In this document: positions 20,591-32,225 of the stretch, one piece after another
How positions within the stretch are numbered: the stretch's first letter is position 1
Layout: each line of letters opens with the position of its first letter
NCBI GenBank assembly: GCA_917880885.1
Contig: OU862915.1
Coordinates: 34,604,676 to 34,668,675, forward strand
DNA from: Limnephilus marmoratus
Taxonomy: Eukaryota > Arthropoda > Insecta > Trichoptera > Limnephilidae
DNA length: 64,000 nt
Direction: 5' to 3'
Position numbers and translations under genes: made by a program
Notes under the pieces: model-generated
The model's database searches: none
The model's input: only the letters and a program-made list of their open reading frames with translations
Told to the model about the DNA's origin: nothing

Positions 20591-21210
20591 AGGCTGATAG
20601 AGATATTGAAAGAAGGGTGAATGCTGGTAACTCTATTAATGGAGGACAGAACGCCGTTGGCACCAACAAAAAACTGTCCAAAGACGCGAAACTAGCCGTC
20701 CATAATGGAGTACTGGTACCTACCCTGATGTATGGCAGTGAGGCATGGAACTGGCAGAGGAAGGATGAAAGTAGACTGAACGCTGTAGAAATGAGATCCC
20801 TGAGGCGTATGTGTGGTAAAACCATGTATGATCGTGTGAGAAATGTGGAAATCCGCAAAGAATGCAAGGCTGATGTAAGCGTAATGAGTAAGATCAAGAA
20901 AGGAACGCTCCGATGGTTTGGGCATGTAGAGCGAATGAACGAGGAAAGGAGTGTAAGGAGAATATATGACGCAAATGTGAATGGTAGAGGAAGTCGAGGA
21001 CGCCCAAGAAAGACATGGCACGACCAAGTGAATCAGATACTTGAGTCGGGCCATGTCAAAAGTCAGAATAATAGAAGAGAATGTATGAGACGTTGTATGA
21101 ATGTAAACGAGGCTAGGAATGTGTGCCAAGACCGGGATGTTTGGCGGTCCGTCCTCTCTGCCTACCCCTGCGGGGAAACGGCGTGATGGTTAGTTAGTTA
21201 GTTAGTTGTC
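20572..21210 (+). pseudogene. RTE-like retrotransposon 3' end, (TTAG)n-tailed family, copy 1
   Basis: From TRDGKADRDIERR on, about 200 residues match the C-terminal domain of RTE-type ORF2. Landmarks are LVPTLMYGSEAWNWQRKDES, SLRRMCGKTMYDRVRNVEIR, LRWFGHVERMNEERSVRRIY and GRGSRGRPRKTWHDQ, the highly conserved GH..RM and RGRP motifs of that region. The frame is open to the stop at 21184-21186. It is followed by GATGG and (TTAG)x4. The RT catalytic core is absent (5' truncation). The upstream frame that reads into the 76-bp repeats is fortuitous. Confidence 0.8.
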
Positions 21211-21495
21211 CTATACAATTATGGTTTAAGAGAAGACAATCCTTGTAACTCAAAAGCTAGATTTTTACTTCCCTGCCTGTGTTCGGCTATCTTCGACAAG
21301 CGTTGCAACCGACACCATGTGACCCGAACATAGCATAGACAATGGGAAACAATGTTTGAATAAACTAATATTATGATTACACGAGTTTCAGATTGTACAT
21401 CTCAAAAGCAGTCTCAAAATTTAAAATAAAGTAGTTTTGGTGAAACTCATAGAAAAATGAAATAATTCAACTTTGTATAAACCACTTACATATAT
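21211..21495. other. No recognised feature
   Basis: Moderately AT-rich sequence without recognised motifs. Confidence 0.35.
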
Positions 21496-21496
21496 G

Positions 21497-21552
21497 TTGC
21501 GCAAATCCGACCGGTTTCGGAACAAACTTTCCTTCGTCAGGGAAAGCTTATA
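21497..21552 (-). ncRNA. Candidate minimal hammerhead ribozyme (Penelope-type)
   Basis: Minus-strand order: CUUUCC, CUGACGA (21540-21534), A, GGAA-AGUUUG-UUCC (stem II with 6-nt loop), GAAAC, CGGUC, GGAUUU. The conserved boxes CUGANGA and GAAA are intact. Stem III would be ACCGGU, which is self-complementary and so could form between two molecules. The predicted cleavage is after GUC. Stem I pairs UCC with GGA. One extra A lies between the CUGACGA box and stem II, which may weaken activity. Minimal, possibly dimeric hammerheads of this type are known from the flanking repeats of Penelope-like elements. Confidence 0.6.
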
Positions 21553-21614
21553 CTAATTTGACAGTTTCGAACAATGTTTTATTATGGTAGGGGTGGAGCC
21601 GTTGCTAGTTAATA

Positions 21615-21665
21615 ATGTAGATTGGGTGGGTAGGTATTAGTGTAGAGTGGGTGGGTAGGGGAACA
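21615..21665 (+). repeat. G-rich imperfect duplication
   Basis: Two copies of TAGATTGGGTGGGTAGG / TAGAGTGGGTGGGTAGGGG lie next to each other. Several G3 runs close together could form a G-quadruplex on this strand, which is untested. Confidence 0.5.
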
Positions 21666-21804
21666 AATCCATGATTGGGCTATATGACAATATTTTTTGT
21701 TTGTTGATAATAGATTCATTATTTTTAAGGGATATTTTAATTTCCAAGGCTTCTAAGTTATCTTAGATAACTTAGATAACTTCTAAAATTAGGGGAGCCG
21801 AACG

Positions 21805-21900
21805 ATGATTTTTTATTTTATTTATTTATTGATCTATATAAGGTATGTATACATTATATCATTCGATGCCTGTCTCACTGTGTTGATTGTTAAGTACTCG
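21805..21900 (-). repeat. LINE 3' tail fragment
   Basis: TTTATTTATTTATTGATCTA, TATAAGGTATGTATACATTA and ATTCGATGCCTGTCTCACT match the 3' end of the minus-strand LINE at 37370. Only about 90 bp are retained. Confidence 0.65.
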
Positions 21901-23999
21901 TTGTTAAAATTGATAGGTCGCATTATGAAACGTAATAAATATCTTTTCATGCGATACTTGTGGCGATTCTAAGTACTAGGACGGTACTACTCAGACTGTT
22001 CGAGTACCTTCTACTAAGAAAAGAGGATCGGCAATTCAATGCAAAGTAAGCGCTATTGGTTCAAAGGGACTCCAATAATTAATTCCAATATTTAGAAAAT
22101 CCACTACTTAAAACTACCAATATCAATCACGATTTTGAAATTCATTCATATTCAACTTCTCACAAAACTAGAAACAATCCATCACAATTATAAAAATTCT
22201 CAAGATGTCTGGTATAAAATGTAATTAAAACCTATTACAAAGGTAGGTAAAGGTAGATTTATATTTGGAAATAACTTTAAAATAAATATCATACAGTGGT
22301 AATAAATAAATGAGATGTAAGAACTTTTATCTTAAATATTTAAGCACCTACCTGTAAAGCCACCACGAGAAATGAATGTCATTATTAACTTTAAAACCTT
22401 TGAAGTATTCGGACTTTGGTAATTAAAATTCTTTACAAACTTTTTCTGCTAACAATAGATTACGAGATAATAAAGTTTAATATTTCCGGTAAGTTGAAAT
22501 ATTGAAAGCAAATTAAATTTTGTAAAAAGGTCAAATTGTAAAAATGTAACGTTTAAGACAAGTTTCCAATTAAAAGATAAGTAATGTGTCACAAGGACAT
22601 AATGGTATTTCTGGGGCAAAATTGTAAAGTTTTGATCAATTAATTAAAGTCCCTTAGTTTCTATTATCTTTGAAACTGCCCAATGATATGAACCATTTTC
22701 TTGTATCTCATATTGTACGATATGACACGATTATACCACTCCTGTCCCGTTGAGACCGGTGCGCCAGAGAGAATGGGCACGAATAAAGGAGTTGATTGAG
22801 CGTTATTTTTTTCTTTTCTGTATGCTTACCTTCGTCCTAACTCTTTTTGGATATTTTTTTGTCTATTGTTGGCTTGATTTATATAGCGCCGTTTTTGTGA
22901 AAAACAACTCTAGGGCGCCATACAAACTCATACATTTCTAAAATCTAAAAAAACTACAATCTAGACAAGTAATTAAAAACAACTTATGGCTAAAAATTAC
23001 GTCCACTGGTTCATTAATCACCGATACCAAAATATATGAACAATGTTTTGACCAATGAACGCGATGTTACCTAAAAATGAATGAATACAGGACCATACTT
23101 ACCTTGGAGGTCACTTGAAATTAACACTATTTATTGTCTATTTAAATAAATTTAGGAAGAGTTTGCACGTAGAGGACATAATTGTAAACACATGTTATTT
23201 AATCCTGCAAAATATTTTAATGTTAACGTATAATATATTCTTTCAAGAGTATATTTTCGTAAGTGTGATCCTAGTATCCATGCATTCTTGGTCCTAAACT
23301 AATTATGGTATTCTTGTAGATATCATTTTGTCGTTGTATAATTGAATAATTTTATACTCATATCCTCTTAACCTCGTTTCTCTCTGTAATGTTTCAGACC
23401 CATTCTAAATACGTATAATTCCACTTTGTTTCAACTTAATTAGTGTAATAAACAACTATTTCTTAGCGAAATGGAAAATAATAATTAATCCTATTTCGTA
23501 AAAATAAAAATTCACGTATTTTTCTATTTTGCCGGTTTAGGAAATCAATATATTTATCACCACAGCCACGAATGGATGTTTCGATATATTCATGTGTGGT
23601 CAAATATGTATTGTACAGGCCATTCACGTACGTTCCAAGTCAATGATTTCAGAGTAAAATAAATAATACGGACAGTTCCGCTGATGTAATAATTTTGAGT
23701 TGGTTTGACCGGAAAATTTCACGGACCAAGGGTTTCCGGGGAATGTTGGCAATGTTAATGAGGTGTCATTCAGGGGGACACGTGTCGGCTAACGGTAAAG
23801 CTTACTCACACACGTGTGGCTTATTCAAATTGGTACGTCGTGTTATTTCAAAAACTTGGAATTATACCTTAAACATATTTTTTCTCACTGTATTGTGCAA
23901 ATTTCTGTTGTGCTAAAGCTTGTGAAAAAAAACAGTGAAATTTTCTTCTAAAGGTGAAACGTTGGTGTACCTCCCTTTTATCATTTTAATAGGTTAGAT
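21901..23999. other. Long stretch with no recognised gene
   Basis: Nothing recognisable over about 2.1 kb. Short frames at 22750-22941, 23115-23297 and 23695-23916 have no family resemblance. GTGAAACGTTGGTG near 23962 recalls the hammerhead family's GAAACGTTGG, but the rest of the motif is absent. Confidence 0.4.
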
Positions 24000-24080
24000 G
24001 TTAGGTGTTCGAGTGGTCCTTAGCGTCGGGTTCCCACTAAGGCGTCGTGGATTCAATCTTCTGCAAGCTAAGTCCTCCAA
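24000..24080 (+). repeat. tRNA-like fragment
   Basis: GTTCGAGTGGTCCTTAGCG and GTCGTGGATTCAATCTTCTG resemble a D-arm/box A region and a box B. The stems are not complete. It is probably a decayed SINE head. Confidence 0.35.
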
Positions 24081-24967
24081 TATTACTTATGCCCACATTT
24101 TTGGCTTAAAATGATGTTAAAATGAAGAATCCAAAATGATGTCACGTTGTTCATAATATGGGATTGTTTGTGGTGGAGCGTATAAAAGGCAAAGGCGAGC
24201 TTTATACCCTAAGAAATGTAAAAAAAAAGATTTATTACGTACGCGGCGTTATCATCTCAAAAATTATGGTCAAGAATTTCCTAAACGCATAATGAAACTT
24301 GCACTCACCTGAAAAAAATGCCTTTCTGCAGTAGTAAAGGCAGTATATAACCTCGTATATCTATGTAATGTAGACAGGTCAAATTATTCATGCATTAGAT
24401 GGCGCATTTCATCAATCGATTATGTTGTGAAGGAAGAACTTTGTATCTTGCACCTTTTCACTCAGAATACCAATTTTTTAATAACCTAAAAAGAAAAAAA
24501 AATTATAATTGTACGCCGATGAAAAGGCAGAAAACAATTATTTCGAATTAATTTACGTTCAAAATAGCACAACAGCAGTGACTGTATCCACGACCTCAGA
24601 GGGAAAGATAACCCAAACAGGTAGTTAGTAAGATCCACATGTTTGTTTTAATACAAGCCATAAAAAAACGGTTTCTAGATTTGAAACAATCCAGTTATTT
24701 TATGGGTTGTAAAAATGCAAAAGAGAATAATGCACAACATTATTAAATAAATCCAGTAGATTAAAAGGGGAATCTAGCTTCCTTTTTATGTAAATTTGAT
24801 AGCTACCACAGAAATGCGGCTTGTTACCTTTTCAAATACATTAATATGAATTTTGATTTTGTTTTCATGAATGAATGCAAAAATGTAAATGATCCCACTT
24901 CCCGACATTCTATCGAGCTAAAACTCGGAAGATAGACTCGTTATCGATGATAATGCGTACTATTATC
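24081..24967. other. No recognised feature
   Basis: AT-rich with no coding similarity. Confidence 0.4.
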
Positions 24968-25282
24968 AACTGATTGGATAACTTTGTTGGATAATCAACA
25001 CCTCTGCCATAGGTCACCCCAAGTGGTTCGCTACGTTTGGTGATTTAGCAGGGGTGCCCGGGTTCATGGGGTGAGGTTTGTCTAGGTCTTGGAGACGGAT
25101 GACCAGGATACACTGAACCCCAGATTCCTACCCACCCCTTAAACCCTTTTCCTTCCCAGAACTCTCCCTTCCTTCCTTTCCTTAAAAAATTCCTCCACAC
25201 AGCATCCCCAAAGATGACATAGGCCCTGAGGGAAATTATTTTCCTTAAGGCCTCCTGTGTGGAGCTCATGTAAAAAAAAACT
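24968..25282 (+). repeat. Hairpin-tail repeat family copy with intact hairpin
   Basis: TTGTTGGATAATCAACACC, CACCCCAAGTGGTTCGCTAC, GTGCCCGGGTTCATGGG, CCCCAGATTCCTACCCACCC, then GACATAGGCCCTGAGGG, AAATTATTTTCC and TTAAGGCCTCCTGTGTGG with an A-run. The stem GGCC(CTGA)GG / CCTTAAGGCC is close to the consensus. It lacks the central 150 bp present in the 18208 copy. Confidence 0.75.
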
Positions 25283-25449
25283 GATAGAATTAACATTTGA
25301 ATTTCTCTGAAATTGGCAACTAGCCGACCCAAGAGATGGCGCAGAAAATATATGTGTTATGATGGTAAATAAACTTTGTTTTTATAAAGGGTTGATTTTT
25401 ATTTTAGATACGAGAAAAATAATTTCTTCAAGGGCCTTTATCTTTTAGG

Positions 25450-25555
25450 TTGCTTCGTGGACGGACGACGGGAAGGAAGAAGTTTTGAAGTGACTCATGT
25501 TGTAGGAGTGAGGAAACACAGATGCCGGCAAGCATTTTAAAGACGAGCTGTTGAA
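25450..25555 (-). pseudogene. CR1/Jockey-like LINE fragment, minus strand
   Basis: On the minus strand, TTGCCGGCATCTGTGTTTCC, TCACTCCTACAACATGAG and CTTCCTTCCCGTCG match 42647-42712 of the LINE copy. The hairpin tail is missing. Confidence 0.6.
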
Positions 25556-26214
25556 CTCAAGAACTAGCCGTGGATCTACCTTCTACATTGTAAAGTGAAT
25601 TTCGAATCGGAGCTTCGAATCAGAAAACCAAAAAGGTATGTTTTTAGGTTTAATTTAGTTTTACCAAAGTAAATTTTGAAATGCAGTTGACAAGAAACAA
25701 AATATAGGCTTTTCATTTAGGCTTTCAAAATATTGGCTTTAAATTCTTTCCTTGATAATTGACAAGTTGCATCTCTTGCCATATTTGGCTTTAAAAAGGA
25801 TATTAGTAGTAATTAGGTTATTTTATAATTTTTGTTAAATTATTAAAACATTGGTTTTGGATTAAACGTGAGAATTTTCCCAACATAAATTATTCTAAAG
25901 CCTTTATGTTGCCGGAAATAAAAATTCTATTCCGGTAACATATTATTTTAGTAGTTGTTGGTAATACAAGGATATTAAAAATATGTTTTTCCTTGAAGCT
26001 GCTTTGCTTAAATAAATAAAAATATTCCTGATGATATGCAAACACAACATTATTCGCAATATTTTTAGCACTAAACTGATAGTACAACCCTACTCAGAAA
26101 AACCTGGTAGGTTTATTTTATTGGAGTAGGAAAAATATCTAATTCCGTTTTATAAAATAAAATGTTGTTTGTATCGTTAGTTTAGAATTTGATTGCAAAT
26201 AAAATATTGTTTAC
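25556..26214. other. No recognised feature
   Basis: AT-rich; the 25890-26087 minus-strand frame has no family resemblance. Confidence 0.4.
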
Positions 26215-26460
26215 ATGAGGCACGTTCTAGGGAGCCTGATACTTTCAGAGTCGCCCTTGTAAAAGATTACAGTTCAGAATCGAATCGTTTTTGAAATAGG
26301 TTTAAGCCGTATTTGGTGACCAGATCTGAATTCCCATCTTCGTCTTCCCCACCTGCTTCCCCTCCCCATAGTTTCAGTCTCACAATCTGTCCCTAAAAAT
26401 GGGGATGCTACAGTGTAACTTCTTCTACCATTCACATTTGCGTTTCTCTTTACAATCCTT
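26215..26460 (+). repeat. SINE body fragment followed by a scrap of RTE
   Basis: GAGGCACGTTCTAGGGAGCC, CGTATTTGGTGACCAGATCT and CTTCCCCTCCCCATAG match the SINE body. At about 26417-26450, CTTCTACCATTCACATTTGC matches the minus-strand RTE fragment at 5630. Confidence 0.55.
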
Positions 26461-26481
26461 TATTAGATAATTTTCTCTACA

Positions 26482-26690
26482 TTTCATATTTGATGTCCTC
26501 CGTGGTCGAGGAGTATTACTCTCGACCAGCAATCCGGAGGTCACGGATTCGCAAGTAAGTAAATTTCGTATGACTGATGTGTTCTATTTCAAAATTTAAT
26601 AGTTTCATTTCAAATAATATAAGGCATATTTGCGGCACGATCCAGAGTAGAAGATACTCTCAGTATCGCCCTTATAAAATTATAAAATAT
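26482..26690 (+). repeat. tRNA-headed SINE, 3'-truncated
   Basis: The head CTCCGTGGTCGAGGAGTATT, CTCTCGACCAGCAATCCGG and AGGTCACGGATTCGCAAG corresponds to that at 55904. The body follows with ATAAGGCATATTTGCGGCAC and GATACTCTCAGTATCGCCCT, then the copy stops. Confidence 0.65.
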
Positions 26691-26737
26691 TACATAAGAT
26701 TACAATTTATAAAAGCATAATATATAAAAGTATACAC

Positions 26738-27130
26738 GGCCGGCGTAGTCCAGCGGTAAGGCTCTTGACTCGCACACCGAAGGTCGCTGGATCAAATCCC
26801 AGCGTGGCAAATAAATTTTATTTGATTTATTTGTGTTATTTCACAATTTATTCATTTAAAATAATATATAGTATATTTGCGACACGTTCCAGAGTGGAAG
26901 ATACTCTCAGTATCGCCCTGGTTAAGACCACCATTCAGAATTGAAACGTTGCTTGAAATGGCATTAGCCGTGTTTGGTGGCCAGATCTGAATAGCCAGGT
27001 ACTTTCCCCACCTTCCTCTTCCCTATCACCTTCCCCTCCCCGCTACCTTCAGCCTCACAACATACCCCAATTGGGGATGTCATAGCCTCACTGGCTTCAG
27101 ACGGGAACAGTTGGGACTCTTGTGCGGTAT
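26738..27130 (+). repeat. Complete tRNA-headed SINE (reference copy)
   Basis: About 390 bp. The head GGCCGGCGTAGTCCAGCGG, TAAGGCTCTTGACTCGCAC and GGTCGCTGGATCAAATCCCA contains a good box A and box B (GGATCAAATCC). The body blocks are TTTATTTGATTTATTTG, CACGTTCCAGAGTGGAAG, CAGTATCGCCCTGGTTAAGA, GAAACGTTGCTTGAAATGGC, GTGTTTGGTGGCCAGATCTG, ACCCCAATTGGGGATGTCAT and GGGAACAGTTGGGACTCTTG, then an A-rich tail. ACCCCAATTGGGG is a small perfect palindrome conserved in several copies. It would be transcribed by RNA polymerase III from the internal boxes and mobilised by a LINE in trans. Confidence 0.8.
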
Positions 27131-27149
27131 TCATATTAAAAAAAATTAA

Positions 27150-27345
27150 AATAATATTATTAAAGATTGTAATTTATAATCGAAACGTTCTTGAAATAGA
27201 TTTAAGCCGTGTTTGGTGTCCAGATCTAAATAGCCGGATATTTTCCCACCCTCGTCTTTTCCAACTCCTTCCCTCCCCATACTAGCAGTCTCACAATCTG
27301 TCCTTAAAAAAGAGGATGCCATCGCCTCATTTGCCGTAGTCGGTT
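27150..27345 (+). repeat. SINE 3' fragment
   Basis: AATCGAAACGTTCTTGAAAT, GCCGTGTTTGGTGTCCAGAT, CTTCCCTCCCCATACTAGC and GGATGCCATCGCCTCAT match the SINE body downstream of the head. Confidence 0.6.
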
Positions 27346-27479
27346 TGTTAAGAGAACTTACGCGGTTTGACTTAAGCAATAGAATTGAACTGATAGAAGA
27401 AGTAAGAATTATGTAGGTTGACTAACGAACGATTCCAAGTTCTAATCAAGTTTTAGTTTAGTAGCAAGACCGAGAGCAT

Positions 27480-27740
27480 CCTTACGATAGGCGGTTCGTC
27501 CAACAATAGCGGACAGGATCTTGTATCTTCAGCGCTGTGACTGGCCGAGCTGATTGAAATCGATTTATTCTGATCCTGATTGCCGACGATATGACATCAC
27601 GCGGAGTGCTCTCGTATTCGTTTTTCTTCCTGTTAAATATCGGGGAGCCGGCTAAAGGGCGCGGACTTCGAGCATCGTCTGTGGATGGGCCGATAGCTGT
27701 ACGCATTCTCATTGGGACTGCCCGGTGGTCTACGGAATAC
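27480..27740. other. GC- and CpG-richer island
   Basis: About 260 bp have clearly higher GC and CpG than the surroundings (GGCGGTTCGTCC, GGGGAGCCGGCTAAAGGGCG). A plus-strand frame at 27591-27884 has no family resemblance. It could be a promoter-like segment or part of an unrecognised repeat. Confidence 0.35.
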
Positions 27741-27831
27741 TTTCTCTGGCTTTTCTTTTCTTTTTTATATATTTTATTTTCTTTCTGCAATTATAAAAAT
27801 TACTTACATTATAACATAATCACACAACCGC

Positions 27832-28183
27832 TTTTTTCTTCATTACTTATTTTATTTACAGAAGGTTTCTTCGACTGGTTATAGCCTTTATTTTTCTTTT
27901 TCTTTTACTAACACTATCATCTCTTTTTTATGTTACCCAATTCAGAAGAATTATTCCACGGGTTGCTACTTCCATTTATCCTTTGTATAATGTTAATGTA
28001 AGTACTTGCTTACTGCTAACTAACCCCGTGTGCATGGACATTGGAGGGTCTATATTCGTTCAAATAAATGTAGCTTCGTTCAAAAAAAAGTAGAGTCTTG
28101 ACGTGTGCGGTGAAGGAGGAAACCATGCGTTTCCTTATAACTCCGTTGGGAAAGTCACGGGGTCCCCTCCAATGGTTAAATAT
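27832..28183 (+). repeat. Dispersed repeat, copy A (inverted relative to 33541-33890)
   Basis: About 350 bp match the reverse complement of 33541-33890. Shared blocks are TTTACAGAAGGTTTCTTCGA, TAATGTTAATGTAAGTACTT, CATGGACATTGGAGGGTCTA and GTGCGGTGAAGGAGGAAACC, with CCTTATAACTCCGTTGGGAA. Copy B lies inside an element with terminal inverted repeats, so this is probably an internal fragment of the same family. Confidence 0.7.
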
Positions 28184-29950
28184 GAAAATTGAATTATGGG
28201 TTTTAATTAATTAACAATTTAAAATAAATTTGCAAATAACTTTAAAAGCGTTCTTCTTTGATTTAGTAGTATCATCTGACACCCATAGATTATTAATAAT
28301 TGTTAATATTGATTAAAGTTAACAAGTAGCAAGCCAATTGTGCTCCGAAGACCTTTTTACAATGGCTGAACTTGCCGATGGTGCTCCATAGACCCGTCTT
28401 AATGCCATCTACTCTGAAATTTTTGTGATTATAATCTTGGTGATTTAAAAACTATGTAAAAGACAAATTCAGAATCGCTTGATACTGTCGATTCTATTTT
28501 TATTTTATGAATGTAGCCTCTGACAGCTTACCAAATAATTTGCTCAAAATTCGTGAATGTCAAAATTCGTTTTCGTACAACAGTGCGTTGTAAAAATTAA
28601 GGTATTCTTTAAAAATACATAATTATTGGCGTTTTTCGAGTAAAAAATGCATTAAGTTTTTTTGTAGAAATAATAAAACCAGATTATATATTTGAATAAA
28701 TATTTAGATTTTGACAGATTTTTATTTTTTATAGATAAATTTAGCTATTTGGGGAAACCGGTTACAATATAAACATTAAATATTTTTTAATTAAAAAGAC
28801 ATTATCTGGTAAACAAAAAGCATTTAAAAAAATAAATTTAATATATAAACATTTAATAATTTTTGCACGGTTCCACGTGTTTTCGTTTGGCACTTGAATG
28901 AATTCTAAACATTTTCTGATTCAGCTGTCCACAGGTTAAAGTTAAAAATCATTGTTAAAAAACACGTATTCCATTATATGTTTTGATAACATTGTAATAA
29001 TTCTAAATAACCAACAAATCTAGGTAGTAGGTATCTATCACTATGGAAAGTGCTGCTACGGAACTAATATTATTATTTTATTTAAAGAAAAGGGGTATTA
29101 AATAATACAGAATTTTATAAACATGCATACGATGGGAAAGAATACTCATAAAAAATATAATAATCGGGTGCGTATTGAGTTATTGTATGTTATAATACCG
29201 TATACGTATAAAATAATCTATTGATGGAAGGCTTAAAATGTTTATATCACAAGCATATTGATTATTTTTTGCTATGTTTTGACTTTTAAACGTTATAGAT
29301 AAGTTCAAATAAGTTTAAGACACAAGTTACTTTATTATTAGTTCAATAAAACGGTTCCCAATATTTTAGTGCATTTCCTTGAAAACTAGAATACTTTGTC
29401 GAGATACCAACGTAGCGTAAATTCAAATAATATATTACTTAGATTCACGCTGCAGATAAATTTGGTCAAGTGTTCTAATTACCAAGTGGAAATATCGGGG
29501 CGGTGCGCGGCGGTCGGAAAGTCACCCCAAATGGCCCAAATGATACACTATCAAGCCCACTGAAGAGATAAACTGATAGGAATGTATTGTGGGCGTGTAC
29601 CTGTGCCCGACATCAACAAAGTTAATGTAAATTTACAACTCGTGAAATCAAACATTTCAAACATTGACATTCTCTCCATAAGATATTGTCGATTTTTTTC
29701 ACTGACCTAGGAATGGAAAGGTCGTGTTTAACAATCACATCAATCAGATCAAATCCAAATTGCATCCACCGTCCAGTTCATTAGTCGGACGTCTCCAAAA
29801 GTTAATGAGATAATGAGGAAAATAATATTCGAATTCTCGCCATAAATCAAATATTATTTACACATGTCTGTATTCTACATATTAAACATGCTGTAAAATA
29901 TCACCGGGAGGTAAAATGGTCCCGTACATTATCGTAGGTATAGGAAAAAA
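28184..29950. other. Long stretch with no recognised gene
   Basis: About 1.8 kb of AT-rich DNA. I see no coding frame of note and no repeat family. Confidence 0.4.
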
Positions 29951-29954
29951 AAAA

Positions 29955-31552
29955 ATTTGACAAGGGATGGAAACATCACTGATGGTGGTACTAATGATGA
30001 TGACAATGTCGAGCCGCCACCAATATTAGAAGAAGTAGTGGGTGCCATTTAAAGTCTACATAACAATAAATCACCTGGAACTGACAACATCTCTGCAGAG
30101 TTATTCAAATATGGCGGAGAGAACCTTCAAGTCCATATATATAATATCATTAAATCCATCTGGTGCTCTGAGACTCTGCCAAGTGAATGGAACTGTGGAA
30201 TAATTTGCCCTTTTCACAAGAAAGGAGACCCTATGAACTGCTCTAACTATAGGGGCATAACGCTGCTGAATATCTCATACAAGATCCTATCAAATGTACT
30301 GTGTGGTAGGCTTATGAAATATTCGGATGGCATAATTGGCCAATATCAAACTGGGTTCCGTAAGGGGAAATCTACAACTGATCAAATCTTTTCACTGAGA
30401 CAGATACTGGAAAAAACAATAGAATTTAATGTTGATACATACCATCTCTTCATAGAATTTAAGGCTGCCTATGACACGGTAAATAGAGAAAGACTGTACA
30501 GAGCCTTGGATGAATTTAATATCCCAAGAAAACTGGTAAACTTAGTAAGGCTCACAATGTCTAATGTTGAGTGCCGAGTCAGAATGCAACAGGATCTGTC
30601 AGACACCCTAAAGACCTTCAATGGACTAAGACAAGGAGATGCACTTGCCTGCATTTTATTCAATTTAGCGCTGGAAAAAGCCATCCGAAATGCAGGTATA
30701 CAAACCACAGGCCATATTTTTAACAAGTCTGTTTAGCTCCTTGCTTATGCTGACGATATAGATATCATCGCACGCTCAGAATATGAACTAAAATCGGCGT
30801 TTAAAAGCTTAGCTACGTCGGCAAGGAACATGGGATTGGTCATCAACGAGGGGAAGACAAAATATATGCCCGTACATGGACGCCAGAAACCACCAAGTAT
30901 ACAGATAGATAATTATACATTTGAAACTGTCAACGAGTTTGTATATCTCGGTACTATGGTGACAAATGACAACAATGTATCCAGCAAAATCAAAAGAAGA
31001 ATAGTAGCTGCAAATCGATACTACTTTGGGCTACAGAAGCATATGAAATCTCGCCACCTTACCAGAAGAACTAAAGTCCTGCTTTACAAGACCCTTATAC
31101 GACCTGTTCTTATGTATGGTTCGGAATGCTGGACAATCAGTAAGGGTGATGAAGGAGCCCTAGAAAGTTTTGAAAGGAAGGTGCTGCGAAGGATTTACGG
31201 CCCAGTCTGTGATAATGGAGAATGGCGTATCAGATACAACCAGGAGCTATACGATCTTTACGAGGACCCTAATATCTCCAAGGAAATCAAAACTGGAAGA
31301 CTCAGGTGGGCTGGACATATCCAGAGAATGAGCGAAGGAGATATCCCAAAGCGAATTATGGATGGTGCACCTGGGGGTCGGAGAAGAGTTGGAAGACCAA
31401 AGCTTCGATGGCTGGATGGAGTGGTGAAGGATGCAAGCACCATCGGCATCCGAAACTGGCGCAACGCAGCACAACACCGACAGTCATGGAGGCAGGCTCT
31501 GCTGGACGCCAAGACCCGACCTGGGTTGTAGAGCCATAGATGATGATGATGA
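29955..31552 (+). pseudogene. RTE-like retrotransposon ORF2 (RT domain and C-terminus)
   Basis: The frame runs from the RT core (SPGTDNISAELFKYGG before the first long block) through NYRGITLLN, GFRKGKSTTDQIFSLRQILE, FKAAYDTV (where the family has D-x-KAYD, so the first catalytic Asp is replaced), LRQGDALAC, AYADDIDIIA, then the C-terminal domain with YLGTMVTND, LIRPVLMYGSECW, LRWAGHIQRM and GRPKLRWLDG. In-frame stops lie at about 30049-30051 (TAA) and 30734-30736 (TAG, just before the YADD motif). The lost Asp and the two stops make it a dead copy. The tail is GATGATGATGAT, a microsatellite tail typical of RTE elements. The 5' part including the endonuclease is missing. Confidence 0.85.
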
Positions 31553-31559
31553 TAGGAAA

Positions 31560-32225
31560 GCATAAATTTGTGTCATTTTGCTAATTCATTACAAGTTTGT
31601 CTGCATTATAATTGAATTACATTACCAAAGAGACAAACTAAACCATCATACTGCACAACACAATTACGTCACAAGACATAAACATCAACACATAATTCCG
31701 AAGACAAATACTACATATGGACAAAGACATTATCATAATCTGGCTCCAAAATTTTTTAATTTAATTGAAAAAGATGTTAAAGATATCCACATGACAAAAA
31801 ATGCAAATCTAAAACACAAAATTCATAAGTGGATAATCAACAAAGGTATTGCATACCGCGGGCAGATAACTTAACAATACAAAAACACACTCAACGCCTG
31901 TATTTTTTCTCTTATCCTCCAATTATTTTTGTGTTTCTAATTTGTTTATTTCATTTTTTTTTCCATTTTTCTTGTCTCTTTTCATTTTCATATCTTTTAT
32001 TGTTCTTTTATTCTATTTATCTATTTAAATTAAAATATTTTTATTTTTATCTTATTTTTCTTCCAAGATTAAGATAACAAAATTAGTTTAAATTTCTGCC
32101 ACCTCGGAACAGGCTCAGCCTAGTGAGGTGGTGTATACCAAACAAAAATGTATAATGTATTTTAATATAATATTTAATATATTATATTGTAATATCTTGG
32201 TTAATAAATAATAAAAAAAATAAAA
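31560..32225 (+). mobile_element. LINE 3' end, plus strand
   Basis: A 5'-truncated copy directly after the RTE tail. Its C-terminal ORF2 segment spans 31578-31874 (HNYVTRHKHQ, then TTYGQRHYHNLAPKFFNLI). The 3' UTR has a stem-loop at 32099-32131 (CCACCTC/GAGGTGG enclosing AGGCT/AGCCT) and ends AATAAATAATAAAAAAAAT at about 32225. It is related to the element at 12385-13125 in layout, but the sequence differs. Confidence 0.75.

Noticed and set aside
21184..21210. (TTAG)n resembling an insect telomere repeat
   Set aside because: The insect telomere unit is TTAGG. Here the unit is TTAG and it forms the 3' tail of the RTE family, as also at 35916 and 5420.
23935..23975. GTGAAACGTTGG similarity to the hammerhead family
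   Set aside because: Too short; no CUGANGA box or stem II.
27591..27884. 97-codon frame in the CpG-richer island
   Set aside because: No recognisable domain, and the C-terminal half runs into T-rich repeat DNA; a matching frame is open on the other strand.
30469..31563. Minus-strand frames opposite the RTE coding region
   Set aside because: Shadows of the plus-strand RT and C-terminal domain, which carry clear family motifs.
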